Of a DNA stretch of 64,000 nucleotides, positions 35,565 to 44,749 are shown piece after piece (position 1 is the first letter of the stretch; the number at the start of each line of letters is the position of its first letter). Origin of the DNA: Pseudomonas graminis (lineage in GTDB: Bacteria > Pseudomonadota > Gammaproteobacteria > Pseudomonadales > Pseudomonadaceae); contig NZ_MTSB01000016.1 of assembly GCF_002093745.1 (NCBI RefSeq), positions 87,522-151,521 on the forward strand, in the 5' to 3' direction. The notes beneath the pieces are model-generated. The model searched no databases. It was given only the letters and a program-made list of their open reading frames with translations, and was not told where the DNA came from. The position numbers and the translations under genes were made by a program.

Positions 35565-35900
35565 ACGCTTCTTTTTTCGTACGCCTTAGAGCAGACACCT
35601 GTCGTTTCTCACGCACCAGCGTGGGTATGCCCTGTGTGACGTTCCGCGTCACACATCTGCGCCGCGCCACATATTCAAGATCGGACGCGGAGCGTCCAGA
35701 GCGGCATACCCACGCGGAGCATGGGTACGATAGTGTTCTTCCGGGCGCTTCTTGTTTCGTACGCCCCGGAACAGACACCTGACGTTTCGCACGCTCCAGC
35801 GTGAGTACGATAGTGTTCTCCTGGGCGCTTCTTGTGTCTCACGCTCCAGAGCTGACACCTGCCGTTCCGCGCTGGAGTGTAGTGACGATAATCTGTGCGT
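35565..35900. repeat. DUF1534-type palindromic repeat cluster with three direct repeats
   Basis: This non-coding block holds a GTGACG..CGTCAC palindrome, a GGACGC(G/A)GAGCGTCC palindrome and a CCCACGCGGAGCATGGG-like element. In addition, three direct copies of a unit of about 60 bases (CGCTTCTTGTTTCGTACGCC then AGACACCTG..CGTTTC) start near 35569, 35743 and 35826. ORFs across it give spurious proteins. No gene is supported between 35561 and 35997. Confidence 0.85.
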
Positions 35901-35997
35901 TGACCTCACTTCCTTCTTCAAGCTGGCATACTGGGCGCCGATTCACATTCCGGATCGCTGTAACCAGTGGGCATGTTGCCTGCCATGAGGAATTGCG

Positions 35998-36474
35998 GTG
36001 AAGAAGATCGCGGTGTTCGCCGATGTGCAGAACCTGTATTACACCGTGCGCCAGGCGCATGGCTGTCATTTCAATTACGCCGCGCTGTGGGCGGATATCA
36101 GCAAGCGTGGCGAGATCGTTCACGCGTTTGCGTACGCCATCGACCGTGGCGACAGCAAGCAGCAGCAGTTTCAGCAGATTCTGCGCAACCTGGGTTTCAC
36201 GGTCAGGCTCAAGCCGTATATCCAGCGCAGTGACGGTTCCGCCAAAGGGGACTGGGATGTCGGCATCACCATCGATATCATGGACTTCGCCCCGCAGGTG
36301 GATGAAGTGGTGCTGGCATCGGGTGATGGCGATTTCGATATGCTGCTCGAACGCATCATCAGCAAGCATGGTGTCGAAGCGGTGGCCTATGGGGTGCCGG
36401 GGCTGACCGCCAACTCGCTGATCCGTGCCGCAAGTCGTTATGTGCCCATCGAAGGCGCATTGTTGTTGAAATGA
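35998..36474 (+). CDS. NYN-domain (LabA/DUF88-like) putative RNase
   Basis: A 158-residue protein of the PIN-like NYN fold. Acidic residues at the expected metal-binding positions are D9 (FADVQNLYY), D87 and D93 (GDWDVGITIDIM), and D110/D112 (ASGDGDFDML). The start is GTG (MKKIAVFADVQN) with GAGGAA upstream. The gene lies 18 bp before a DEDDh exonuclease gene that also starts with GTG, so the two may form an operon for nucleic-acid turnover. RNase activity is inferred from the fold. Confidence 0.88.
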   Translation: MKKIAVFADVQNLYYTVRQAHGCHFNYAALWADISKRGEIVHAFAYAIDRGDSKQQQFQQILRNLGFTVRLKPYIQRSDGSAKGDWDVGITIDIMDFAPQVDEVVLASGDGDFDMLLERIISKHGVEAVAYGVPGLTANSLIRAASRYVPIEGALLLK

Positions 36475-36492
36475 ATTTACAGGGTCAGGCCA

Positions 36493-37107
36493 GTGTTGGA
36501 ACGTGTTGCAGTCATCGACTTTGAAACCACCGGAATCTCCCCGAACCCTGGCTGCAGGGCGACCGAGATCGCGGTGGTCATCATGGAACAGGGGCGTATC
36601 GTCGAGCGTTTTCAGAGCTTGATGAATGCCGGCGTGCGCATTCCGGCGTTCATCGAGGGGCTGACCGGCATTAGCAACAACATGATCCGTACGGCGCCCA
36701 GTGCCGAGCGGGTGATGGGCGATGTGGCGGACTTCGTCGGCTCGACGCCGCTGGTGGCGCATAACGCCTCGTTCGACCAGAAGTTCTGGGATTACGAACT
36801 GTCCCGCATCCAGCGCAAGCGCGAACAGAGCTTTGCGTGTTCGATGCTGCTGGCCCGGCGCCTGATGCCCGGCGCACCGAATCACAAGCTCGGCACCTTG
36901 ACCCGCTACGCGCGCCTGCCCAATACCGGCAAGGCTCACCGGGCAATGGCCGACGCGGAAATGGCCGCCAACCTGACGGCGTACCTGACCAACGAACTGC
37001 GCAACACCCACGGCATTGCCGGAATCTCCCACCAGATGCTGTGCTCGCTGCAGAAAGTCCCGGCCGCCAAGATCGGCGAAACGCTCAAGCGTCAGCGCGG
37101 CTTCTGA
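36493..37107 (+). CDS. DEDDh 3'-5' exonuclease (DnaQ-like)
   Basis: A 204-residue exonuclease-fold protein. Exo I is VIDFETTG (D9, E11), Exo II is AHNASFDQKFW (D98 region) and Exo III is AHRAMADAEMAA (H/D). The C-terminal 35 residues are outside the nuclease domain. GTG start at 36493. Possible substrates are single-stranded DNA or RNA ends, since the domain alone is shared by DNA polymerase epsilon and oligoribonuclease-like families. The 3' end overlaps the convergent Lrp gene by 23 bp. Confidence 0.9.
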   Translation: MLERVAVIDFETTGISPNPGCRATEIAVVIMEQGRIVERFQSLMNAGVRIPAFIEGLTGISNNMIRTAPSAERVMGDVADFVGSTPLVAHNASFDQKFWDYELSRIQRKREQSFACSMLLARRLMPGAPNHKLGTLTRYARLPNTGKAHRAMADAEMAANLTAYLTNELRNTHGIAGISHQMLCSLQKVPAAKIGETLKRQRGF

Positions 37108-37561
37108 TCTCGTGCTTCACCAGGTAATCGGACGGCAGGCTGCGTTCGACAGCGGTGGACAGCACGATTGAAGTTTTGCTGAAGCCGAACTTCGCAATCC
37201 GGTTGATCAAGTCCTCCAGGTGCGGCATTGAATCCACTGCCGCTCGCATGATCACGCAGGGGTCGCCCGTGACCCGGTAGCACTGGATCAGCTCAGGCAC
37301 CTTCCACAATTCCTTGTAGGCCTGCTGATTGCCGTGACTGCCCATGCGCAGTTCGATGATGCATTGAATCGGCAAGCCGACTTTCGACAAATCGACCTTG
37401 GCTTCGTAGCCCGTGATCACGCCGCTGGCTTCCAGTTTGGCGACCCTTTCCGCGACCGCCGGTGCTGAAAGATTGACCAGCTTTGCCAACTGCGCAAAGG
37501 AGGCCCGGCCGTTCTTCAGCAGTTCATCGAGCAGAATCCGATCGTACTTATCCAGTGTCAT
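37085..37561 (-). CDS. Lrp/AsnC-family transcriptional regulator
   Basis: A 158-residue Lrp-type regulator with an N-terminal HTH (YDRILLDELLKNGRASFAQL and AKLVNLSAPAVAERVAKLE) and a RAM domain (about 70-145). The start MTLDKYDR at 37561 fits the family, and an ATG four codons upstream is possible. It is divergent from an EamA exporter at 37729, a common pairing in which the regulator controls export of an amino acid. The 167-bp gap probably holds the shared control region. Confidence 0.92.
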   Translation of the reverse strand: MTLDKYDRILLDELLKNGRASFAQLAKLVNLSAPAVAERVAKLEASGVITGYEAKVDLSKVGLPIQCIIELRMGSHGNQQAYKELWKVPELIQCYRVTGDPCVIMRAAVDSMPHLEDLINRIAKFGFSKTSIVLSTAVERSLPSDYLVKHEIRSRADA

Positions 37562-37728
37562 GGCGCACCTCATACTGCGTAACGAGTGGTTTTCAAATCA
37601 AAGGTACAAGGGCCGGACAAGCATTGATTCATAAGTCTGGTGGCGGATTAAACAGGGTTGTCTGCTTAATATTCGCTTATGGCCTTCATACAATAGGTGA
37701 ACCATAACAATGATCCCAGAGCCTGACC

Positions 37729-38643
37729 ATGCCCCCATCCGTTCGCATTTCGCCGTTGCTCATCGGTGCCTTTCTGGCGTTGTATCTGATCTGGGGGTCT
37801 ACCTATCTGGTGATCCGCATTGGCGTCGAGTCATGGCCGCCGTTGATGATGGCTGGCGTGCGTTTCATGATTGCCGGGTGCCTGATGTATGGCTTTTTGC
37901 GTTTTCGGGGCGTGCCTGCGCCAACCTGGCCCGAGTGGAAAGCTGCGTTCGTGATCGGTTTCCTTCTGCTCGCGTGCGGCAACGGCGGCGTGACGCTGGC
38001 CGAGCATGCGGGTGTCGCTTCGGGCGTTGCAGCGTTGGCGGTGGCGACCATGCCGCTGTTTACCTTGCTGTTCGGCCTGTTCTGGGGCAATCGCACCACA
38101 AACCTTGAGTGGGCGGGGATTGTGCTGGGCCTGATCGGCATCGGCCTGTTGAATCTTGGTTCCAACCTGCAATCCAGCCCCTACGGTGCGGCACTGGTGA
38201 TTTTTGCCGCCGCGTCCTGGGCGTTTGGCTCGGTCTTGAGCAAGCACCTGCCGCTGCCCAAAGGCCCGATGGCGAGTGCTGCCGAAATGCTGACTGCCGG
38301 GGCGACCCTGCTGATCGGCAGCGCACTCAGTGGCGAACGCCTGACGCACATGCCGACGGCGGCGGGCTGGGGCGCGCTGCTGTATCTGGTGGTGTTCGGC
38401 TCCATCGTCGCGTTCAGTGCTTATGTGTACCTGCTCAAGAATGTGCGCCCGGCGGCGGCGACCAGCTATGCCTATGTCAATCCGGCGGTGGCGGTGATGC
38501 TGGGGGTGGTGTTTGCGGGTGAGACCATTGGTGTTGAAGAGTGCATGGCGATGGTGGTGATCATCAGCGGTGTGGTGCTGATTGGCCTGCCGCAATGGCG
38601 CAGGTCGCCGCCGCGCGAAGCCGGATCTACACGCACAAGCTAA
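37729..38643 (+). CDS. EamA-family exporter (YedA-like)
   Basis: A 304-residue ten-helix DMT transporter with two EamA repeats. Characteristic segments are LYLIWGSTYLVIRIG in helix 1, ACGNGGVTLAEH, and SYAYVNPAVAVMLG in the second repeat. This is close to the YedA branch, linked in E. coli to efflux of small metabolites. It is divergent from an Lrp-type regulator, its likely controller. Confidence 0.92.
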   Translation: MPPSVRISPLLIGAFLALYLIWGSTYLVIRIGVESWPPLMMAGVRFMIAGCLMYGFLRFRGVPAPTWPEWKAAFVIGFLLLACGNGGVTLAEHAGVASGVAALAVATMPLFTLLFGLFWGNRTTNLEWAGIVLGLIGIGLLNLGSNLQSSPYGAALVIFAAASWAFGSVLSKHLPLPKGPMASAAEMLTAGATLLIGSALSGERLTHMPTAAGWGALLYLVVFGSIVAFSAYVYLLKNVRPAAATSYAYVNPAVAVMLGVVFAGETIGVEECMAMVVIISGVVLIGLPQWRRSPPREAGSTRTS

Positions 38644-38704
38644 CCGAGGCGGGCCGGACAGGTTAAACTGCGCGCCTTGCGTGAATTTTTCCTACGGTAT
38701 CCCC

Positions 38705-40033
38705 ATGACATTCGCCTCCCTTGGCCTGATCGAACCCTTGCTGCGCGCCCTCGAAGCGCTCGGTTACCAGACGCCGACGCCTGTACAGACGCAGGCCATT
38801 CCTCCGGTACTGGCGGGCCGCGATCTGATGGCGGCCGCCCAGACCGGCACCGGCAAGACCGCCGGTTTTGCCTTGCCGCTGCTGCAACGCCTGACGATGG
38901 AAGGGCCGAAAGTCGCGCCCAATTCGATTCGTGCGCTGGTACTGGCACCGACCCGCGAGCTGGCCGATCAGGTTCACGAAAGCATTCGTCAGTACGCCGA
39001 ACACCTGCCGCTGAGCACCTATGCGGTCTACGGTGGCGTGAGCATCAACCCGCAGATGATGAAGCTGCGCAAAGGCGTCGACGTGCTGGTTGCGACGCCG
39101 GGTCGCCTGCTCGACCTGTATCGCCAGAACGCCATCAAGTTTTCCCAGTTGCAGACCCTGATTCTCGATGAAGCCGACCGCATGCTCGATCTGGGCTTTG
39201 CCGAGGAACTGCGCGGCATCTACGCCGTATTGCCCAAGCAGCGTCAGACGCTGCTGTTCTCTGCGACGTTCTCCGACGAGATTCGTCTGCTGGCCGCGCA
39301 AATGCTCAATGACCCGCTGACCATCGAAGTCAGCCCGCGCAACGTCGCGGCATCTTCGGTGAAGCAATGGGTCGTGACCGTGGACAAGAAGCGCAAGGCG
39401 GATCTGTTCATCCACCTGATGAAAAAGCACCGCTGGGGTCAGGTATTGGTGTTCGCCAAGACCCGCGTGGGCGTCGATCAACTGGTGGATCGTTTGCAGG
39501 GGCTGGGCCTGAATGCAGACGGCATTCATGGCGACAAACCGCAGGCCACCCGCCAGCGTGCGCTGGACCGCTTCAAGAGCAACGAAGTGAAAATTCTGGT
39601 GGCGACCGACGTGGCGGCCCGCGGTCTGGACATCGATGACCTGCCAACGGTGGTCAACCTGGACCTGCCGATCGTGGCCGAGGATTACATTCACCGCATC
39701 GGTCGTACTGGCCGTGCGGGCCTGACGGGAGAGGCGATTTCGCTGGTGTGTGCCGATGAGGTCGAGCTGTTGTCGGCCATTGAAGTGCTGACCCGTCAGA
39801 CGCTGGAGCGCAAGGAAGAACCGGACTTCGAGCCGGAGCACCGGGTGCCGAGCACCGACGCCAGCGGCCAGATCCTCAAAAAGCCCAAGAAACCGAAAAA
39901 ACCCAAGGTCTCGGGCAGCAAGCGCAATCTGGGCAAATGGGTCGACAGCGGCGAGTCCGAGCCAACGCCTGCGGTCAAGCCGGTCCGTAAGGTGCCCGTC
40001 TTCAACACCGGGCCACGCAAGAAGAAGCCTTGA
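38705..40033 (+). CDS. DEAD-box RNA helicase RhlE-like
   Basis: A 442-residue DEAD-box helicase: Q motif (FASLGLIEPLLRALEALGY, then TPVQTQAIP), Walker A AQTGTGKT (K51), APTRELA, TPGRLLD, LDEADRMLD, SATF, RGLDID and HRIGRTGRAG. A basic Lys/Pro-rich tail (KKPKKPKKPK) follows. The overall layout fits RhlE, involved in RNA structure remodelling, ribosome assembly and cold growth. The ATG at 38705 is the family start. The longer in-frame start at 38582 overlaps the exporter gene. Confidence 0.92.
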   Translation: MTFASLGLIEPLLRALEALGYQTPTPVQTQAIPPVLAGRDLMAAAQTGTGKTAGFALPLLQRLTMEGPKVAPNSIRALVLAPTRELADQVHESIRQYAEHLPLSTYAVYGGVSINPQMMKLRKGVDVLVATPGRLLDLYRQNAIKFSQLQTLILDEADRMLDLGFAEELRGIYAVLPKQRQTLLFSATFSDEIRLLAAQMLNDPLTIEVSPRNVAASSVKQWVVTVDKKRKADLFIHLMKKHRWGQVLVFAKTRVGVDQLVDRLQGLGLNADGIHGDKPQATRQRALDRFKSNEVKILVATDVAARGLDIDDLPTVVNLDLPIVAEDYIHRIGRTGRAGLTGEAISLVCADEVELLSAIEVLTRQTLERKEEPDFEPEHRVPSTDASGQILKKPKKPKKPKVSGSKRNLGKWVDSGESEPTPAVKPVRKVPVFNTGPRKKKP

Positions 40034-40054
40034 GGCTGCTCCGCACCGTATAGC

Positions 40055-40180
40055 GAGGATTGGACGCAGAGCGTTCAGAAATACAGGGCGTTCGGGTTTC
40101 TGCCCGCAGGGCTCCTACGCCCTGCGGGCAGAATCAAAAGCGGGCTTGTGCGTAACGATAGGCGCGGAGCGTGGGGGCGA
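40055..40180. repeat. Nested palindromes after rhlE
   Basis: A half DUF1534-type repeat (GGACGCAGAGCGTTCAG near 40060, GGCGCGGAGCGTGGG near 40161) is interrupted by a perfect 15-bp inverted repeat with arms at 40098-40112 and 40119-40133 and a 6-base loop. The hairpin could stop transcription from both convergent neighbours, but no T-run follows. Confidence 0.75.
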
Positions 40181-40186
40181 TCCGGA

Positions 40187-41425
40187 TCAGCGCGATTGCA
40201 GCCACTCAAGCATCCCCAGCCCCGCAGCGCGGCCGCTGGCGAAGCAGGCGGTCAGCAGGTAGCCGCCGGTGGGGGCTTCCCAGTCGAGCATTTCGCCGGC
40301 ACAGAACACGCCGGGCAATTGCTTGAGCATCAGGCGTTCGTCCATCGTTTCAAACGTCACGCCGCCTGCGGTGCTGATGGCTTCATCAAGGGGGCGCGGT
40401 TTGATAAGCGTCAGTGGCAGGGCCTTGATGGCTTCGCTCAACAACAGCGCATCAGCAAACGTTTCACGAGGCGCCAGCTCACGCAGAAGTGCAGCCTTCG
40501 CACCGTCCAGCCCCACCTGGCTGTGCAGGTGCTTGGACATCGAGCGCGAACCGCGTGGTTTGCTCAGGGCTTTCTGAATATCTATCAGCGTTTTGCCGGG
40601 CAGCAGATCGATCTGCACGACCGCCGAGCCATTACGGTTGATCTGCTCACGAATCTGCGCCGACAGCGCATACACCAGGCTGCCTTCAACACCGGTCTCG
40701 GTCAGCACGCATTCGCCCAGGCGCAGCGCCTGGCCATGCAGGCCCATGGCGATGTTCTTCAGTGGCGCACCGGCAAATTTGCTGCGCAACAGATCACTCC
40801 AGGCCGTGACCTCGAAACCGCAGTTGGCGGCTTGCAGAGGTGCGACGCCTACCTGCTTCTTTTGCAGCCACGGCCACCAGGCCCCATCCGAACCCAGGCG
40901 AGCCCAACTGGCGCCGCCCAGCGCCAGCAAGGTGGCCGCAGGCTTGAGCGTCAGTTCGCCTTCCGCGCAGGCAATGCGCATGCCGCCATCGGCAGTCCAG
41001 CCCAGCCAGCGATGCCGGGTGTGAATGACGACACCCGCATCCCTTAACCGCTTGAGCCAGGCGCGCAGCAGCGGGGCGGCTTTCATGTCTGTAGGAAACA
41101 CCCGGCCAGAACTGCCGACAAAGGTGGCGATCCCCAGTTCATGAATCCACCGACACAGTGCATCGGCGCCAAACTCCCGCAACATTGGTGCGATCATCGG
41201 TGATCGTTCTGCGTAGCGGGCCAGAAACGCAGCATACGGTTCGGAGTGGGTGATGTTCATGCCGCCAACACCCGCCAGCAGAAACTTGCGCCCTACCGAA
41301 GGCATCCCGTCATAGAGGTCGACCCGGAAGCCGGCCTGACTCAACACTTCTGCCGCCATCAGCCCCGCAGGGCCGCCTCCGATGATGGCGACGGATCGGG
41401 AAGCAGGGGAGGCGAGGTCAGTCAT
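40187..41425 (-). CDS. TIGR03862-type flavoprotein (HI0933-like NAD(P)/FAD oxidoreductase)
   Basis: A 412-residue FAD-binding protein. The N-terminal dinucleotide motif reads VAIIGGGPAGLMAAEVLSQA, followed by the GRKFLLAGVGGMNITHSEP segment and the C-terminal GVFCAGEMLDWEAPTGGYLL segment that define the HI0933/BaiN group. The reaction is unknown for most members. The start MTDLASPASRS (41425) is preferred, and an ATG 12 codons upstream is in frame. Confidence 0.9.
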   Translation of the reverse strand: MTDLASPASRSVAIIGGGPAGLMAAEVLSQAGFRVDLYDGMPSVGRKFLLAGVGGMNITHSEPYAAFLARYAERSPMIAPMLREFGADALCRWIHELGIATFVGSSGRVFPTDMKAAPLLRAWLKRLRDAGVVIHTRHRWLGWTADGGMRIACAEGELTLKPAATLLALGGASWARLGSDGAWWPWLQKKQVGVAPLQAANCGFEVTAWSDLLRSKFAGAPLKNIAMGLHGQALRLGECVLTETGVEGSLVYALSAQIREQINRNGSAVVQIDLLPGKTLIDIQKALSKPRGSRSMSKHLHSQVGLDGAKAALLRELAPRETFADALLLSEAIKALPLTLIKPRPLDEAISTAGGVTFETMDERLMLKQLPGVFCAGEMLDWEAPTGGYLLTACFASGRAAGLGMLEWLQSR

Positions 41426-41513
41426 GGTCAGCAACGTATCGATAGCAGAAGGGTGAGGCATTCTACCCGAGGCTGTTTTCAGGTGCGCAACTCAGGTGCA
41501 GTGCAACGCAGGG

Positions 41514-42431
41514 TTACAAACCCATATCGTTCCAGACCTTCTGTGCGGTGTGAGGCAGAATGCCGTGACGCCTCGCCAGTGCCTGACGGTCCTTGCTGTA
41601 GCCGCCGCCGATCACGCCCATCACCGGAATGTCGCGGCCCAGACAGTGACGCAGTACCGCTTCGTCACGATTGGCCACGCCCTGGTCGGTCAGTTGCAGA
41701 TAGCCGAGCGCATCGTCCTTGTGAACGTCCACTCCTGCGTCATACAGCACCAGATCCGGCTTGTAGAACGGCAGCAGGTAATTGAGCAGGTCATCGACGA
41801 CGTTCAGGTACTCGGCATCGCCCATGCCCATCGGCAGCGGGATGTCCCAGTCACTCTGGGCCTTGCGTGCCGGGAAGTTCTTTTCGCAGTGCAGCGAGAC
41901 CGTGATCGCTTCCTCTGTATCCGCCAGAATGCGTGCGGTGCCGTCGCCCTGATGAACGTCACAATCGAAGATCAGTATTTTATCCACACGACCGCTTTGC
42001 AGCAGGTACTGGCTGATCACGGCCAGGTCGTTGAAAATGCAGAACCCGGCCGGGTAATCGTAGTGCGCATGATGCGTGCCGCCCGCCAGATGGCAGGCCA
42101 GGCCATGTTTCAGGGCCTTTTCGGCGGTCAGCAGCGAGCCGCCCACGGCACGCACCGTTCGACGCGCCAGCGCTTCACTCCAGGGCAGGCCGAGACGCCG
42201 CTGGTCCTCGCGTGACAGGTCGCCGCTCAGGTAACGGTTTATGTAAGACGGGTCATGCGCCAGCGCCAGAATATCCGCCGGGCATATATCGGGGCGTATT
42301 AATTGAACGTCGCGGGTCAGCCCGCTGTCGACCAAGTAGTCACGTAACAAGCGGAACTTGTCCATCGGAAACCGATGGTCCGGCGGAAAGGCCGGGCTGT
42401 AGTCGTCATGGTAGATGAGCGGCAGTGACAT
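41514..42431 (-). CDS. Histone deacetylase-family amidohydrolase
   Basis: A 305-residue arginase/deacetylase-fold protein. Zinc and catalytic motifs are GGTHHAHYDYPAGFCIFND, FDCDVHQGDGTA and YDAGVDVHKDD. Bacterial members include acetoin-utilisation proteins and acylpolyamine amidohydrolases. This one resembles the small single-domain group of unknown substrate. The start is MSLPLIYHDDYSP at 42431. Confidence 0.92.
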   Translation of the reverse strand: MSLPLIYHDDYSPAFPPDHRFPMDKFRLLRDYLVDSGLTRDVQLIRPDICPADILALAHDPSYINRYLSGDLSREDQRRLGLPWSEALARRTVRAVGGSLLTAEKALKHGLACHLAGGTHHAHYDYPAGFCIFNDLAVISQYLLQSGRVDKILIFDCDVHQGDGTARILADTEEAITVSLHCEKNFPARKAQSDWDIPLPMGMGDAEYLNVVDDLLNYLLPFYKPDLVLYDAGVDVHKDDALGYLQLTDQGVANRDEAVLRHCLGRDIPVMGVIGGGYSKDRQALARRHGILPHTAQKVWNDMGL

Positions 42432-42550
42432 TGTGCGTCCGTTCAAGGGGCCAAGCCCGATAGTGCCAGTAATGTGGCCGCCCGCCCAGTTCGCTGGCGG
42501 GGCCTTAGCTACTCGGGCATTTACTCATGTCTCGTTACACGGGGAAATCG

Positions 42551-43120
42551 ATGGAACCGATACTCAAGCTGGACAGCGCCCGACTGCTGCTGCGTCAGTG
42601 GCGTGACGACGACCTGCCTGCGTTCGCCGCCATGTGTATGGATCCGCAAGTCATGCGCTATTTTCCCGAGTCCCTGAGTCGTCTTGAAAGTGCGGCCATG
42701 ATTGGTCGGCTGCGAGGCCACTTCGCCGAACTGGGCTTCGGCTTCTGGGCGCTCGAGCGCAAGGACACGGGCGAGTTCATTGGCTTCACCGGGCTGCACG
42801 TGGTGGGCTTCAAGGCGCCGTTCACGCCGGCGATTGAAATCGGCTGGCGGCTGGCGCACGAGCATTGGGGTCTGGGTTTCGCCAGCGAAGCGGCCTGGAC
42901 CGCGCTGGGGTGTGGCTTCGAGCGCTTGAAGCTGAAAGAAATCGTGTCGTTCACGGCCGTCAATAATGAGCCGTCGCAAAAAGTGATGCAGGCCATCGGC
43001 ATGCAGCAGGATGAATCCGGAAGCTTCGATCACCCCAACCTGCCGGACGGCCATCCGCTCAAGCCGCACGTGCTGTACAGGATCAGCCAGGAACAGTGGC
43101 TCAAGACGTTGAAGCCTTGA
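42551..43120 (+). CDS. GNAT-family N-acetyltransferase (RimJ/RimL-like)
   Basis: A 189-residue acetyltransferase of the Acetyltransf_3 type. The start is MEPILKLDSARLLLRQWRDDD, with the acetyl-CoA loop around EIGWRLAHEHWGLGFASEAA and the C-terminal VNNEPSQKVMQAIGM stretch. Substrates of this class are protein N-termini, amino acids or small amines. None is indicated here. The ATG at 42551 has GGGGAAA upstream; one at 42527 is also in frame. Confidence 0.9.
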   Translation: MEPILKLDSARLLLRQWRDDDLPAFAAMCMDPQVMRYFPESLSRLESAAMIGRLRGHFAELGFGFWALERKDTGEFIGFTGLHVVGFKAPFTPAIEIGWRLAHEHWGLGFASEAAWTALGCGFERLKLKEIVSFTAVNNEPSQKVMQAIGMQQDESGSFDHPNLPDGHPLKPHVLYRISQEQWLKTLKP

Positions 43121-43269
43121 TGGGGCGGATTAAGTTGCACGCTGGATAAGCTCACCCTCTTAAAATCTGTATCATTCCATTTAAATGCTGCGGGCCTTGT
43201 GGCTCGCCACACACCACATCGGCCGCCGCTGTATTGCGGGGTCTGCCTTGATGTGCGCGAGGAGTGATA

Positions 43270-44139
43270 ATGAGTCAAGTGCTGGATGATCTGGTTGAGC
43301 TGCTGACGCTGGAAGCCATTGAAGAAAACCTGTTTCGCGGCCGCAGTCAGGATTTAGGGTTTCGTCAGCTGTTCGGTGGTCAGGTGCTGGGCCAGTCGCT
43401 GTCCGCGGCCAGTCAGACCGTCGAGGAAACCCGGCACGTTCACTCGCTGCATGGTTATTTTCTGCGCCCCGGCGATGCGGGCCTGCCTGTGGTCTATCAG
43501 GTGGACCGCGTGCGGGATGGCGGCAGTTTCAGCACCCGTCGCGTCACCGCGATCCAGAAGGGCAAACCGATCTTCACGTGCAGCGCTTCCTTTCAGTACG
43601 ACGAAGAAGGCTTTGAGCATCAGGCCACCATGCCTGAGATAGTCGGCCCGGAAAACCTGCCTTCAGAACTGGAGCTGCTGACGCGTCGCGCGCACCTGAT
43701 TCCAGAGGCGGCGCACGACAAGTTTCTGCGTCCCAAACCGATTCAGTTCCGCCCGGTGACCGCCGAAGACCCGTACGACCCCAAGCCCGGTGAGCCGGTC
43801 AAATATGTGTGGTTCCGCGCGGATGGCAGTTTGCAGGACATACAGGCTCTGCACCGGTACATGCTGGCCTACGCTTCTGACTTCAACCTGCTGACCACTT
43901 CGCTGCTGCCCCACGGCAAAACCGTCTGGCAGCGTGACATGCAGGTGGCCAGCCTCGATCATTCGCTCTGGTTTCATAACGATCTGCGCGCCGATGACTG
44001 GCTGCTGTACGCAATGGACAGCCCGTGGGCAGGCAATTCCCGCGGTTTTTCGCGCGGCAGCATTTTCAATCGCGCCGGGCAACTGGTCGCATCGGTCAGT
44101 CAGGAAGGGCTGATCCGCCATCGCAAGGACTGGGCATGA
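43270..44139 (+). CDS. tesB: Acyl-CoA thioesterase II
   Basis: A 289-residue double-hotdog thioesterase that hydrolyses medium and long acyl-CoAs. Family segments are FGGQVLGQSLSAASQTV, HSLHGYFLRPGD, GGSFSTRRVTAIQKGKPIF and the catalytic-region VASLDHSLWFHND. AGGAG is 5 bases upstream of the ATG at 43270. Its stop codon overlaps the start of the HAD phosphatase gene (ATGA), so the two are coupled. Confidence 0.95.
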   Translation: MSQVLDDLVELLTLEAIEENLFRGRSQDLGFRQLFGGQVLGQSLSAASQTVEETRHVHSLHGYFLRPGDAGLPVVYQVDRVRDGGSFSTRRVTAIQKGKPIFTCSASFQYDEEGFEHQATMPEIVGPENLPSELELLTRRAHLIPEAAHDKFLRPKPIQFRPVTAEDPYDPKPGEPVKYVWFRADGSLQDIQALHRYMLAYASDFNLLTTSLLPHGKTVWQRDMQVASLDHSLWFHNDLRADDWLLYAMDSPWAGNSRGFSRGSIFNRAGQLVASVSQEGLIRHRKDWA

Positions 44140-44726
44140 GACTCGACGGCATACGGCACTGGGTTTTCGACATGGACGGCACCCTTACCGTCCCGGTTCA
44201 TGATTTTCCGGCGATCAAGCGGGAACTGGGCATTCCGCAGGATCATGACATTCTTGGCCACCTTGCGGCGCTGCCTGCTGATGAGTCAGCGGCCAAGCAT
44301 GCCTGGCTGCTGGAGCACGAACGTGAACTGGCGCTGGGTTCGCTGCCCGCCGAGGGCGCGGTCGAGCTGGTCCGCGAACTGGCTGCCCGTGGCTATCGGT
44401 TAGGCGTACTGACCCGTAACGCCCGGGAGCTGGCACACATCACCCTGAGCGCCATCGGCCTCGCTGACTGCTTTGCGGTCGACGACGTGCTGGGTAGAGA
44501 TGAAGCAACGCCCAAACCCGATCCGGCCGGCCTGCTGAAGCTGGCCAGCGCCTGGAAGGTCGAACCGGAAAGGATGGTCATGATCGGCGATTACCTGCAT
44601 GACCTGAGCTGCGGTCGGGCAGCGGGGGCGAAGACAATCCTGGTCAACCTGCCGGACAATCCCTGGCCGGAACTGACCGACTGGCATGCGGTTGATTGCA
44701 CAGCGCTGCGCGGGATGCTGGGCTGA
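44136..44726 (+). CDS. HAD-superfamily phosphatase
   Basis: A 196-residue haloacid-dehalogenase-fold hydrolase. Motif I is VFDMDGTLT (nucleophile D12, D14), motif II is LTRNARE, motif III is the lysine in TPKPDPAG, and motif IV is IGDYLHDLSCG. The cap domain is small and helical. It is translationally coupled to tesB (ATGA overlap at 44136-44139). The substrate is unknown, and a link to CoA-ester metabolism is only a guess from position. Confidence 0.9.
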   Translation: MRLDGIRHWVFDMDGTLTVPVHDFPAIKRELGIPQDHDILGHLAALPADESAAKHAWLLEHERELALGSLPAEGAVELVRELAARGYRLGVLTRNARELAHITLSAIGLADCFAVDDVLGRDEATPKPDPAGLLKLASAWKVEPERMVMIGDYLHDLSCGRAAGAKTILVNLPDNPWPELTDWHAVDCTALRGMLG

Positions 44727-44749
44727 TCTGAACTGACATTTGCGCGACT

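Noticed and set aside
38663..39841. 392-codon minus-strand frame
   Set aside because: Antisense shadow of rhlE.
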